Notes: generated from the letters alone by a model not told the origin. Shown: positions 1 through 13,416, counted from the stretch's first letter. The stretch is DNA of 64,000 nt from Calliopsis andreniformis (GCF_051401765.1 NW_027480546.1:1302001-1366000), one strand, 5' to 3'. A program made the numbers and translations.

Positions 1-380
1 TTATTACGGTTCTAGGTATAATTATCATGGATATTATGGTCATCATTAAGATTATTATGGTTATTACGTTAATAATAATGATTATTAAGATTATTTCCAT
101 GACTATTCTGTTTATTATGATGATTACTATGATCATTACGGTTGTTAGTATGATTATTATGATGACCATTCTGATTATTATGGCTATTGTGATTTTTATG
201 GCTATTATGACTATTATAATGATTATTACGATTATTTCCAAGTTCATTATGGTTATTATTACGACTATTATGATTATTATGGCTATTATGACTATTATGG
301 TTGTTATGGCTAGTATAAAGTATATTATGATTATTTCCGAACACATTAGGGTTATTATTATGATTATTATGATTATTACG

Positions 381-770
381 GATCTTGGTATAATTATCAT
401 GGGTATTATGATCATCATTAAAATTATTATGGTTACTATGATTATTGTTATTATTGCTATACTTATTAACATTACAATTACGATTATTATGATTATTGTA
501 GTTATTATGATGATCACTACGATTATTATGGTTGTTAGTATGATTATTAGGATCAACATTCAGATTATTATGGCTATTATGATTTTTATGGTTATTATTG
601 CTATTATACTGATAAATATGATTATTTCCAAGCTTATTACGGTTATTATTATGACTATTATGATTATTATAGTTATTATGATTATTATGGTTACTATGGC
701 TAGTATAACGGTTATTATGATTATTTCAAAGCTTATTATGTTTATTATTATGGTTACTATGATTATTATG
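381..770 (+). repeat. Reference 390-bp monomer, family A
   Basis: This monomer runs from one GATCTTGG box to the next. In order it contains TCATCATTAAAAT, a CTTATTAACATTACAATTACG segment, GATGATCACT, GTTGTTAGTATG, GATCAACATTCAG (551), TTTCCAAGCTT (about 627), GGCTAGTATAACGG (about 698) and TTTCAAAGCTT (about 725). Family A is recognised by the AACATTCAG and TTTCAAAGCTT landmarks. It aligns end to end with the next monomer (771-1160) with 81 mismatches by my hand count and no gap, about 21% divergence. Confidence 0.85.
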
Positions 771-1160
771 GATCTTGGCATAATTATGATGATTATTATG
801 GTCATCATTAAGATCATTATGGTTATTACGATGATTATGGTTGTTACGATAATCATAATGATTATTAAGATTATTTCCATGACTATTCTGTATATTATGA
901 TGATTACTATGATCAATATGATTGTTAGTATGATTGTTATGACCACCATTCAGATTATTACTGCTATTGTGATTTTTATTGCTATTATGGCTATTATAAT
1001 GATTATTACGATTATTTCCTAGTTCATTATTGTTATTATTACGACTATTATGATTATTACGGCTACTATGACTATTATGGTTGTTATGGCTAGTATAATG
1101 TATATTATGATTATTTCCGAACCCATTGTGGTTATTATTATGATTATTATTATTATTACG
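771..1160 (+). repeat. Reference 390-bp monomer, family B
   Basis: This monomer starts at the GATCTTGG box at 771. It contains GTCATCATTAAGATC, AATGATTATTAAGATT followed by TTTCCATGACTATTCTG (about 875), GACCACCATTCAG (941), TTTCCTAGTTC (about 1015), GGCTAGTATAATG (about 1088) and TTTCCGAACCC (about 1117). Other B copies have CACCATTCTG instead of CACCATTCAG. The TTTCCATGA and TTTCCGAAC landmarks separate family B from family A. A and B usually alternate, so the local repeating block is a 780-bp dimer. Confidence 0.85.
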
Positions 1161-2736
1161 GATCTTGGTATAATTATCATGGATATTATGATCATCATTA
1201 AGATTATTATGGTTTCTATGATTATTGTGATTATTGCTATGCTTATTAACATTACTATTACGAATATTATGATTATTGTAGTTATTATGATGATCACTAT
1301 GATTATTATGGCTGTTAGTATGATTATTATGATCAACATTCAGATTATTATGGCTATTATGATTTTTATGGTTATTATTGCTATTATAATGATAAATATG
1401 ATTATTTCCAAGTTTATTATGGTTATTATTATGATTATTACATTTATTATGATTATTATGATTATTATGGCAAGTATACTGCTTATGATGATTATTTCCA
1501 AGCTTATTATGGTTATTAATATAATTATTATGATGATTATGGTTATTATAATTATTATGGGTACTATGGCTAGTATAACGGTTATTATGATTTTTTCAAA
1601 GCTTATTATGTTTGTTATTATGGTTACTATGATTATTATGGATCTTGGTATAATTATGATGAATATAATGATCATCATTAAGATCATTATGGTTATTGCG
1701 ATTATTAAGACTATTATGATTACTCTAGTTATTATGATTATAATGGTTATTATGGCTAGAATAAAGGTTATTATGATTATTTCAAAGCTTATTATGCTTA
1801 TTATTACGATTACTCTGATTATTGTATGTCTAGGTATAATTATGATGAATATTATGGTCATCATTAAGATTATTATGGTTATTACGATAATAATAATGAT
1901 TATTAAGATTGTTTCCATGACTATTCTGTTTATTATGATAATTACTATGATCATTATGGTTGTTAGAATGATTATTATGATCACCATTCTGATTATTATG
2001 GCTATTGTGATTTTTATGGCTATTATGACTATTATAATGATTATTACCATTATTTCCAAGTTCATTATTGTTATTATTACGACTATTACTATTATTACTG
2101 CTATTATGACTATTATGGTTGTTATGGCAAGTATAATGGATATTATGATTATTTCCGAACACATTAGGGTTATTATTACGATTATTATGATTTTTACGGA
2201 TCTTGGTGTAATTATGATGAATATCATGATCATCATTAAGATCATTATGGTTATTGCGATTATTATGACTATTATGATTATTCTAGGTATTATGATTGTT
2301 ATGGTTATTATGGCTAGTATAAAGGTTATTATGATTATTTCAAAGCTTATTATGTTTATTATTATGATTACTCTGATTATTATTTGTCTTAGTATAATTA
2401 TGATGAATATTATGGTCATCATTGAGATCATTATGGTTATTAAGGTGATTATGGTTATTACGTTAATAATAACGGTTATTAAGATTATTTCCATGACTAT
2501 TCTGTTTATTATGATGATTACTATGATCATTATGGTTGTTAGTATGATTATTACGATCACCATTCTGATTATTATGGCTATTATGATTTTTATGGTTATT
2601 ATTGCTATTATAATGATAAATATGATTATTTCCAAGTTTATTATGGTTATTATTATGACTAGTATGATTATTATAGGTATTATGATTATTATGGCTAGTA
2701 TAATGCTTATTATGATTATTTCCAAGCTTTTTATGG

Positions 2737-2980
2737 TGTTACTATAATTATTATGATTATTATAGATATTATGATTATTATGGTTATTATGGCTAGTATA
2801 ACGGTTATTATGATTATTTCAAAGCTTATTATGTTTATTATTATGATTACTGTGATTATTATATGTCTAGGTATAATAATGATGAATATTATGGTCATCA
2901 TTAAGATCATTATGGTTATTACGTTAATAATAATGATTATTAAGATTATTTCCATGACTATTCTGTTTATCATGATGATA
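2737..2980 (+). repeat. Register-slipped patch bounded by compensating 1-bp indels
   Basis: Compared with sister monomers, one base is missing in ATGGTGTTACTATAATT (about 2,737) and one extra base is present in GATGATATACTATG (about 2,980). The triplet register is shifted by one only in between and is restored afterwards. The same pair of indels occurs 5,880 bp downstream, so both arose before the HOR was duplicated. Confidence 0.85.
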
Positions 2981-5683
2981 TACTATGATCATTATGGTTG
3001 TTAGTATGATTATTATGATCACCATTCTGATTATTATGGCTATTGTGATTTTTATGGATATTATGACCATTATAATGATTATTACGATTATTTCCAAGTT
3101 CATTATGGTTATTATTACGACTATTATGATTATTATGGCTATTATGACTATTATGGTTGTTATGGATAGTATAAAGTATATTATGATTATTTCCGAACAC
3201 ATTAGGGTTATTATTATGATTAGTATGATTAGTACGGGTCTTGGTATAATTATCATGGATATTATGATCATCATTAAGATTATTACGGTTACTATGATTA
3301 TTGTGATTATTGCTAAGCTTATTAACATTACAATTACGATTATTATGATTATTGTAGTTAGTATGATGATCACTATGATCATTATGGTTGTTAGTATGAT
3401 TATTATGATCACCATTCTGATTATTATGGCTATTGTGATTTTTATGGATATTATGACTATTATAATGATTATTACGACTATTTCCAAGTTCATTATTGTT
3501 ATTATTACGACTATTATGATTATTACGTCTGTTATGACTATTATGGTTGTTATGGCTAGTATAATGTATATTATGATTATTTCCGAACCCATTAGGGTTA
3601 TTATTACGATTATTATGATTATTACGGATCTTGGTATAATTATCATGGATATTATGATCATCATTAAAATTATTACGGTTACTATGATTATTGTGATTAT
3701 TGATAAGCTTATTATCATTTCAATTACGATTATTATGATTATTGTGGTTATTATGATGATCAGTATGATTATTATGGCTGTTAGTATGATGATTATGATC
3801 AACATTCAGATTATTATGGCTATTATGATTTTTATGGTTATTATTGGTATTATAATGATAAATATGACTATTTCCAAGTTTATTATGGTTATTATTATGA
3901 CTATTATGATTATTATGGCTATTATGACTATTATGGTTGATATGGCTAGTATAATGTATATTATGGTTATTTCCGAACCTATTATGGTTATTATTATGAT
4001 TAATATGATTATTGCGGATCTTGGTATAATTATCATGGATATTATGATCATCATTAAGATTATTATGGTTACCATGATTATTGTGATTATTGCTATGCTT
4101 ATTAACATTACAATTACGATTATTATGATTATTGTGGTTATTATGATGATCACTATGATTATTATGGATGTTAGTATGATTATTATGATCAACATTCAGA
4201 TTATTATGGCTATTATGATTTTTATGGTTATTATTGCTATTATAATGATAAATATGATTATTTCCAAGTTTATTATGGTTATTATTATGACTAGTACGAT
4301 TATTATAGTTATTATGATTATTATGTCTAGTATAATGCTTATTATGATTATTTTCAAGCTTATTATGGTTATTACTCTAATTATTATAATTATTATGGTT
4401 ACTATGGCTAGTATAACGGTTATTATGATTATTTCAAAGCTTATTATGTTTATAATTATGGTTACTATGATTATTATGGTTGTTAGTATGATTATTATGA
4501 TCACCATTCTGATTATTATTGCTATTGTGATTTTAATGGATATTATGACTATTATAATGATTATTACGATTATTTCCAAGTTCATTATGGTTATTATTAC
4601 GACTATTATGATTATTATGGCTATTATGACTATTATGGTTGTTATGGATAGTATAAAGTATATTATGATTATTTCCGAACACATTAGGGTTATTATTATG
4701 ATTAGTATGATTATTACGGATCTTGGTATAATTATCATGGATATTATGATCATCATTAAGATTATTACGGTTACTATGATTATTGTGATTATTGCTAAGA
4801 TTATTAACATTACAATTACGATTATTATGATTATTATAGTTATTATGATGATCACTATGATGATTATGGCTGTTAGTATGTTGATTATGATCAACATTCA
4901 AATTATTATGGCTATTATGATTTTTATGGTTATTATTGCTATTATAATGATAAATATGACTATTTCCAAGTTTATTATGGTTATTATTATGACTATTATG
5001 ATTATTATGGCTATTATGACTATTATGGTTGATATGGCTAGTATAATGTATATGATGGTTATTTCCGAACCTATTATGGTTATTATTATGATTGATATGT
5101 TTATTACGGATCTTGGTATAATTATCATGGATATTATGATCATCATTAAGATTATTACGGTTACTATGATTATTGTGATTATTGCTAAGATTATTAACAT
5201 TACAATTACGATTATTATGGTTATTGTAGTTATTATGATGATCACTGTGATCATTATGGTTGTTAGTATGATTGTTATGATCACCATTCTGATTCTTATG
5301 GCTATTGTGATTTTTATGACTATTATAACAATTATAATGATTATTACGATTATTTCCTAGTTCATTATTGTTATTATTACGACTATTATTATTATTATGG
5401 CTATTATGACTATTATGGTTGTTATGGCTAATATTATGTATATTATGGTTATTTCCGAACCTATTATGGTTATTATTATGATTAATATTATTATTACGGA
5501 TCTTGGTATAATTATCATGGATATTATGGTCATCATTAAGATTATTATGGTTATTACGTTAATAATAATGATTATTAAGATTATTTCCATGACTATTCTG
5601 TTTATTATGATGATTACTATGATCATTACGGTTGTTAGTATGATTATTATGATGACCATTCTGATTATTATGGCTATTGTGAT

Positions 5684-6439
5684 TTTTATGGATATTATGA
5701 CCATTATAATGATTATTACGATTATTTCCAAGTTCATTATGGTTATTATTACGACTATTATGATTATTATGGCTATTATGACTATTATGGTTGTTATGGA
5801 TAGTATAAAGTATATTATGATTATTTCCGAACACATTAGGGTTATTATTATGATTAGTATGATTAGTACGGGTCTTGGTATAATTATCATGGATATTATG
5901 ATCATCATTAAGATTATTACGGTTACTATGATTATTGTGATTATTGCTAAGCTTATTAACATTACAATTACGATTATTATGATTATTGTAGTTAGTATGA
6001 TGATCACTATGATCATTATGGTTGTTAGTATGATTATTATGATCACCATTCTGATTATTATGGCTATTGTGATTTTTATGGATATTATGACTATTATAAT
6101 GATTATTACGACTATTTCCAAGTTCATTATTGTTATTATTACGACTATTATGATTATTACGTCTGTTATGACTATTATGGTTGTTATGGCTAGTATAATG
6201 TATATTATGATTATTTCCGAACCCATTAGGGTTATTATTACGATTATTATGATTATTACGGATCTTGGTATAATTATCATGGATATTATGATCATCATTA
6301 AAATTATTACGGTTACTATGATTATTGTGATTATTGCTAAGCTTATTAACATTTCAATTACGATTATTATGATTATTGTGGTTATTATGATGATCAGTAT
6401 GATTATTATGGCTGTTAGTATGATGATTATGATCAACAT
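5684..6439 (+). repeat. Dispersed direct duplicate of 3,050-3,805
   Basis: The TTTCCGAACACATTAGGG box followed by the rare AGTATGATTAGTACGGGTC string occurs at 3,190-3,240 and again at 5,824-5,874, a shift of 2,634 bp. The match covers the following TCTGTTATG and ATTTCAATTACG variants. It ends near 6,439, where similarity switches to the start of the 5,880-bp unit. This marks an older duplication nested in the HOR. Confidence 0.75.
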
Positions 6440-9400
6440 TCAGATTATTATGGCTATTATGATTTTTATGGTTATTATTGCTATTATACTGATAAATATG
6501 ATTATTTCCAAGCTTATTACGGTTATTATTATGACTATTATGATTATTATAGTTATTATGATTATTATGGTTACTATGGCTAGTATAACGGTTATTATGA
6601 TTATTTCAAAGCTTATTATGTTTATTATTATGGTTACTATGATTATTATGGATCTTGGCATAATTATGATGATTATTATGGTCATCATTAAGATCATTAT
6701 GGTTATTACGATGATTATGGTTGTTACGATAATCATAATGATTATTAAGATTATTTCCATGACTATTCTGTATATTATGATGATTACTATGATCAATATG
6801 ATTGTTAGTATGATTGTTATGACCACCATTCAGATTATTACGGCTTTTGTGATTTTTATTGCTATTATGGCTATTATAATGATTATTACGATTATTTCCT
6901 AGTTCATTATTGTTATTATTACGACTATTATGATTATTACGGCTATTATGACTATTATGGTTGTTATGGCTAGTATAATGTATATTATGATTATTTCCGA
7001 ACCCATTGTGGTTATTATTATGATTATTATTATTATTACGGATCTTGGTATAATTATCATGGATATTATGATCATCACTAAGATTATTATGGTTTCTATG
7101 ATTATTGTGATTATTGCTATGCTTATTAACATTACTATTACGAATATTATGATTATTGTAGTTATTATGATGATCACTATGATTATTATGGCTGTTAGTA
7201 TGATTATTATGATCAACTTTCAGATTATTATGGCTATTATGATTTTTATGGTTATTATTGCTATTATAATGATAAATATGATTATTTCCAAGTTTATTAT
7301 GGTTATTATTATGATTATTACATTTATTATGATTATTATGATTATTATGGCAAGTATAATGCTTATGATGATTATTTCCAAGCTTATTATGGTTATTAAT
7401 ATAATTATTATGATGATTATGGTTATTATAATTATTATGGGTACTATGGCTAGTATAACGGTTATTATGATTTTTTCAAAGCTTATTATGTTTGTTATTA
7501 TGGTTACTATGATTATTATGGATCTTGGTATAATTATGATGAATATAATGATCATCATTAAGATCATTATGGTTATTATGATTATTAAGACTATTATGAT
7601 TACTCTAGTTATTATGATTATAATGGTTATTATGGCTAGAATAAAGGTTATTATGATTATTTCAAAGCTTATTATGCTTATTATTACGATTACTCTGATT
7701 ATTGTATGTCTAGGTATAATTATGATGAATATTATGGTCATCATTATGATTATTATGGTTATTACGATAATAATAATGATTATTAAGATTGTTTCCATGA
7801 CTATTCTGTTTATTATGATAATTACTATGATCATTATGGTTGTTAGAATGATTATTATGATCACCATTCTGATTATTATGGCTATTGTGATTTTTATGGC
7901 TATTATGACTATTATAATGATTATTACCATTATTTCCAAGTTCATTATTGTTATTATTACGACTATTACTATTATTACTGCTATTATGACTATTATGGTT
8001 GTTATGGCAAGTATAATGTATATTATGATTATTTCCGTACACATTAGGGTTATTATTACGATTATTATGATTTTTACGGATCTTGGTGTAATTATGATGA
8101 ATATCATGATCATCATTAAGATCATTATGGTTATTGCGATTATTATGACTATTATGATTATTCTAGGTATTATGATTATTATGGTTATTATGGCTAGTAT
8201 AAAGGTTATTATGATTATTTCAAAGCTTATTATGTTTATTATTATGATTACTCTGATTATTATTTGTCTTAGTATAATTATGATGAATATTATGGTCATC
8301 ATTGAGATCATTATGGTTATTAAGGTGATTATGGTTATTACGTTAATAATAACGGTTATTAAGATTATTTCCATGACTATTCTGTTTATTATGATGATTA
8401 CTATGATCATTATGGTTGTTAGTATGATTATTACGATCACCATTCTGATTATTATGGCTATTATGATTTTTATGGTTATTATTGCTATTATAATGATAAA
8501 TATGATTATTTCCAAGTTTATTATGGTTATTATTATGACTAGTATGATTATTATAGGTATTATGATTATTATGGCTAGTATAATGCTTATTATGATTATT
8601 TCCAAGCTTTTTATGGTGTTACTATAATTATTATGATTATTATAGATATTATGATTATTATGGTTATTATGGCTAGTATAACGGTTATTATGATTATTTC
8701 AAAGCTTATTATGTTTATTATTATGATTACTGTGATTATTATATGTCTAGGTATAATAATGATGAATATTATGGTCATCATTAAGATCATTATGGTTATT
8801 ACGTTAATAATAATGATTATTAAGATTATTTCCATGACTATTCTGTTTATCATGATGATATACTATGATCATTATGGTTGATAGTATGATTATTATGATC
8901 ACCATTCTGATTATTATGGCTATTGTGATTTTTATGGATATTATGACCATTATAATGATTATTACGATTATTTCCAAGTTCATTATGGTTACTATTACGA
9001 CTATTATGATTATTATTGCTATTATGACTATTATGGTTGTTATGGATAGTATAAAGTATATTATGATTATTTCCGAACACATTAGGGTTATTATTATGAT
9101 TAGTATGATTAGTACGGGTCTTGGTATAATTATCATGGATATTATGATCATCATTAAGATTATTACGGTTACTATGATTATTGTGATTATTGCTAAGCTT
9201 ATTAACATTACAATTACGATTATTATGATTATTGTAGTTAGTATGATGATCACTATGATCATTATGGTTGTTAGTATGATTATTATGATCACCATTCTGA
9301 TTATTATGGCTATTGTGATTTTTATGGATATTATGACTATTATAATGATTATTACGACTATTTCCAAGTTCATTATTGTTATTATTACGACTATTATGAT

Positions 9401-11010
9401 TATTACGTCTGTTATGACTATTATGGTTGTTATGGCTAGTATAATGTATATTATGATTACTTCCGAACCCATTAGGGTTATTATTACGATTATTATGATT
9501 ATTACGGATCTTGGTATAATTATCATGGATATTATGATCATCATTAAAATTATTACGGTTACTATGATTATTGTGATTATTGCTAAGCTTATTAACATTT
9601 CAATTACGATTATTATGATTATTGTGGTTATTATGATGATCAGTATGATTATTATGGCTGTTAGTATGATGATTATGATCAACATTCAGATTATTATGGC
9701 TATTATGATTTTTATGGTTATTATTGGTATTATAATGATAAATATGACTATTTCCAAGTTTATTATGGTTATTATTATGACTATTATGATTATTATGGCT
9801 ATTATGACTATTATGGTTGATATGGCTAGTATAATGTATATTATGGTTATTTCCGAACCTATTATGGTTATTATTATGATTAATATGATTATTGCGGATC
9901 TTGGTATAATTATCATGGATATTATGATCATCATTAAGATTATTATAGTTACTATGATTATTGTGATTATTGCTATGCTTATTAACATTACAATTACGAT
10001 TATTATGATTATTGTGGTTATTATGATGATCACTATGATTATTATGGATGTTAGTATGATTATTATGATCAACATTCAGATTATTATGGCTATTATGATT
10101 TTTATGGTTATTATTGCTATTATAATGATAAATATGATTATTTCCAAGTTTATTATGGTTATTATTATGACTAGTATGATTATTATAGTTATTATGATTA
10201 TTATGTCTAGTATAATGCTTATTATGATTATTTTCAAGCTTATTATGGTTATTACTCTAATTATTATAATTATTATGGTTACTATGGCTAGTATAACGGT
10301 TATTATGATTATTTCAAAGCTTATTATGTTTATAATTATGGTTACTATGATTATTATGGTTGTTAGTATGATTATTATGATCACCATTCTGATTATTATT
10401 GCTATTGTGATTTTAACGGATATTATGACTATTATAATGATTATTACGATTATTTCCAAGTTCATTATGGTTATTATTACGACTATTATGATTATTATGG
10501 CTATTATGACTATTATGGTTGTTATGGATAGTATAAAGTATATTATGATTATTTCCGAACACATTAGGGTTATTATTATGATTAGTATGATTATTACGGA
10601 TCTTGGTATAATTATCATGGATATTATGATCATCATTAAGATTATTACGGTTACTATGACTATTGTGATTATTGCTAAGATTATTAACATTACAATTACG
10701 ATTATTATGATTATTATAGTTATTATGATGATCACTATGATGATTATGGCTGTTAGTATGATGATTATGATCAACATTAAAATTATTATGGCTATTATGA
10801 TTTTTATGGTTATTATTGCTATTATAATGATAAATATGACTATTTCCAAGTTTATTATGGTTATTATTATGACTATTATGATTATTATGGCTATTATGAC
10901 TATTATGGTTGATATGGCTAGTATAATGTATATGATGGTTATTTCCGAACCTATTATGGTTATTATTATGATTGATATGTTTATTACGGATCTTGGTATA
11001 ATTATCATGG
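6431..11010 (+). repeat. 5,880-bp higher-order repeat, copy 2 (truncated)
   Basis: This is the second copy of the unit at 551-6,430, at a shift of 5,880 bp. Rare variants are shared, including TTTTTCAAAGCTT (about 1,592 and 7,472), the two 1-bp indels at about 2,737/8,617 and 2,980/8,860, and the doubled AGTATGATTAGTACGGG at 3,215 and 9,095. Copy-specific substitutions are few, such as GTTGTTAG at 2,997 versus GTTGATAG at 8,877. Similarity to copy 1 fades near 11,010 (counterpart 5,130), so about 4,580 of 5,880 bp is present. Confidence 0.85.
8617..8860 (+). repeat. Second copy of the register-slipped patch
   Basis: This is the counterpart of 2,737-2,980 at a shift of 5,880 bp. The same missing base lies near 8,617 and the same extra base near 8,860. 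Outside the patch the triplet register equals that of the rest of the forward domain. Confidence 0.85.
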
Positions 11011-11554
11011 GTATTATGATCATCATTAAGATTATTATGGTTACTATGATTCTTGTGATTATTGCTATGCTTATTAACATTACAATTACGATTATTACGA
11101 TTATTGTGGTTATTATGATGATCACTATGATTATTATGGATGTTAGTATGATTATTATGATCAACATTCAGATTATTATGTCTATTATGATTTTTATGGT
11201 TATTATTGCTATTATAATGAAAAATATGATTATTTCCAAGTTTATTACGGTTATTATTATGACTATTGTGATTATTATAGTTATTATGGTTATTATGATT
11301 ATTATGGATGGTATAATGCTTATTATGCTTATTTCCAGGCTTATTATGGTTATTATTATAATTATTATGATTACTATGGGTATTATGATTATTATGGTTA
11401 CTATGGCTAGTATAACGGTTATTATGATTATTTCAAAGCTTATTATGTTTATTATTATGGTTTCTATGATTATTATGGATCTTGGTATAATTATGATGAA
11501 TATCATGATCATAATTAAGATCATTATGGTTATTGCGATTATTATGACTATTAT
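11011..11554 (+). repeat. Terminal monomers of the forward domain
   Basis: This is ordinary monomer sequence on the T-rich strand that no longer follows the 5,880-bp copy. It contains AACATTCAG (about 11,164), a GGATGGTATAATG variant of the usual GGCTAGTATAATG (about 11,307), TTTCCAGGC (about 11,332), TTTCAAAGCTT and a final GATCTTGGTATAAT (about 11,479). The repeat pattern stops inside a monomer at about 11,554. Confidence 0.8.
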
Positions 11555-11603
11555 AAACTTGTAAATAATCATATATTCCAAGTAAACTTGGAAATAATCA
11601 TAT
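11555..11603. other. Orientation-switch junction with a short palindrome
   Basis: Left of 11,555 the array is T-rich on top; right of it the array is A-rich on top. The junction holds an imperfect direct repeat: 11,555-11,574 (AAACTTGTAAATAATCATAT) and 11,584-11,603 (same with GG for GT), 19 of 20 identical. Between them a short TTCCAAGT in the original orientation (11,576-11,583) forms a palindrome with ACTTGGAA (11,586-11,593), with a 2-base centre. Orientation therefore changes three times within about 30 bp (T, A, T, A), which looks like a compound inversion or template-switch scar. The right edge coincides with the start of a 1,836-bp HOR unit. Confidence 0.85.
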
Positions 11604-13416
11604 TTATCAGTATAATAGCAATAATAACCATAAAAATCATAATAGCCATAATAATCTGAATGTTGATCCTAATAATCATACTAACAACCATAATAAACAT
11701 AGTGATCATCATAATAACTACAATAATCATAATAATCGTAATTGTAATGTTAATAAGCATAGCAATAATCACAATAATAATAGTAACCATAATAATCCTA
11801 ATGATGATCATAATATCCATGATAATTATACCAAGATCCGTGATAATCTTAATAATCATAATAATAACCCTACTGTGTTCGGAAATAATCATAATATACT
11901 TTATACTAGCCATAACAACCATAATAGTCATAATAGCCATAATAATCATAATAGTCGTAATAATAACCATAATGATCTTGGAAATAATCGTAATAATCAT
12001 TACAATAGCCATAATAGACATAAAAATCACAGTAGCCATAATAATCAGAATGGTGATCATAATAATCATACTAACAACCATAATGATCATAGTAATCATC
12101 ATAATAAACAGAATAGTCATGGAAATAATCTTAATAACCGTTATTATTAACGTAATAACCATAATCACCTTAATAACCATAATGATCTCAGTGATGACCA
12201 TAATATTCATCATAATTATACTAAGACAAATAATAATCAGAGTAATCATAATAATAAACATAATAAGCTTTGAAATAATCATAATAGCCTTTATACTAGC
12301 CATAATAACCATAATAATTATAATAACTAGAATAATCATAATAGTCATAATAATCGCAATAACCATAATGATCTTAATGATGATCATGATATTCATCATA
12401 ATTAAACCAAGATCCATAATAAGCATAGTAACCATAATAATATACATAATAAGCTTTGAAATAATCATAATAACCGTTATACTAGCCATAGTAACCATAA
12501 TAATCATAATAACCATAATAATCTTAATAATTATAGTATTAACCATAATAAGCTTGGAAATAACCATAATAAGCATTATACTAGCCATAATAATCATAAT
12601 AACTGTAATAATCATAGTAGTCATAATAATAACCATAATAAACTTGGAAATAGTCATATTTAACATTATAATAGCAATAATAGCCATAAAAATCATAATA
12701 GCCATAATAACCTGAATGTTGATCATAATAATCATACTAACAGCCATAATAGTCATAGTGATCATCATAATAACTACAATAATGATAATAATCGTAATTG
12801 TAATGTTAATAAGCATAGCAATAATCCCAATAATCATAGAAACCATAATAATCTTAATGATGATCATAATATCCATGATAATTATACCAAGATCCGTAAT
12901 AATCATAATAATCATAATAATAACCATAATAGGAGCGGAAATAATCATAATATACATTATACTACCCCTAACAACTATAATAGTCGTAATAGCCATAATA
13001 ATCATAATAGTCGTAATAATAACAGTAATGAACTTGGAAATAATCGTAATAATCATTATAATAGCCATAATAGCAATAAAAATCACAATAGCCGTAATAA
13101 TCTGAATGGTGGTCATAATATTCATACTAACAATCATAATGATCATAGTAATCTTCATAATAAACGGAATAGTCATGGAAATAATGTTAATAATCACTGT
13201 GATTATCGTAATAACCATAATCATCGTAATATCCATAATGATCTTAATGATGACCATAATATTCATCATAATTATACCAAGATCCATAATAATCATAGTA
13301 ACCGTAATAATAAACATAATAAGTTTTGAAATAATCATAATAACCGTTATACTAGCCATAGTAACCATAATACACATAATAACTATAATAATCATAATAG
13401 TCATAATAATAACCGT
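11581..13416 (-). repeat. 1,836-bp higher-order repeat, unit 1 (most diverged)
   Basis: AGTAAACTTGGAAATAATC at 11,581 recurs at 13,417 and, as ACTAAACTTGG, at 15,253 and 17,089, a constant 1,836-bp step. Unit 1 keeps this length but differs from the others in its second half. Examples are ATTAAACCAAG near 12,402, ATATACATAATAAGC near 12,441 and CATATTTAACATTATAATAGC near 12,655. Part of that half (about 12,310-12,716) is closer to 52,673-53,079 than to units 2-4. Confidence 0.8.

Larger units (their letters stand above)
551..6430 (+). repeat. 5,880-bp higher-order repeat, copy 1
   Basis: Sequence from about 551 matches sequence from about 6,431 at a constant shift of 5,880 bp. Identity appears near-complete where checked; for example 601-660 equals 6,481-6,540 exactly. 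The match starts inside the GATCAACATTCAG landmark. Upstream of 551 the two sides are only related monomers. Copy 1 is itself a mosaic: about 5,491-5,700 resembles 1-210 (shift 5,490), and 5,684-6,439 resembles 3,050-3,805 (shift 2,634). Left edge is uncertain by about 20 bases. Confidence 0.85.
1..11554 (+). repeat. Forward-oriented satellite domain (T-rich strand on top)
   Basis: In this stretch the + strand reads ATTATTATG-like throughout. GATCTTGG-type landmarks lie at 381, 771, 1161, 1641, 3627, 4017, 4719, 5109 and 5499, mostly 390 bp apart. Exceptions include a 480-bp step (1161 to 1641), which holds an extra 90-bp block. The triplet register of the ATG words (positions divisible by 3) is the same from 27 to the end of the domain, except in two short compensated patches. 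The domain consists of a 5,880-bp higher-order repeat plus flanking monomers. It ends abruptly at the orientation switch. Confidence 0.95.

Noticed and set aside
381..400. TATAAT next to GATCTTGG as a bacterial -10 promoter
   Set aside because: TATAAT and near matches occur by composition throughout the array, and there is no -35 element or gene downstream.
11555..11603. Rho-independent terminator or replication origin at the palindrome
   Set aside because: The arms are only 8 bp, AT-rich and without a T-tract in a transcript context. The palindrome is explained by the orientation switch of the satellite.
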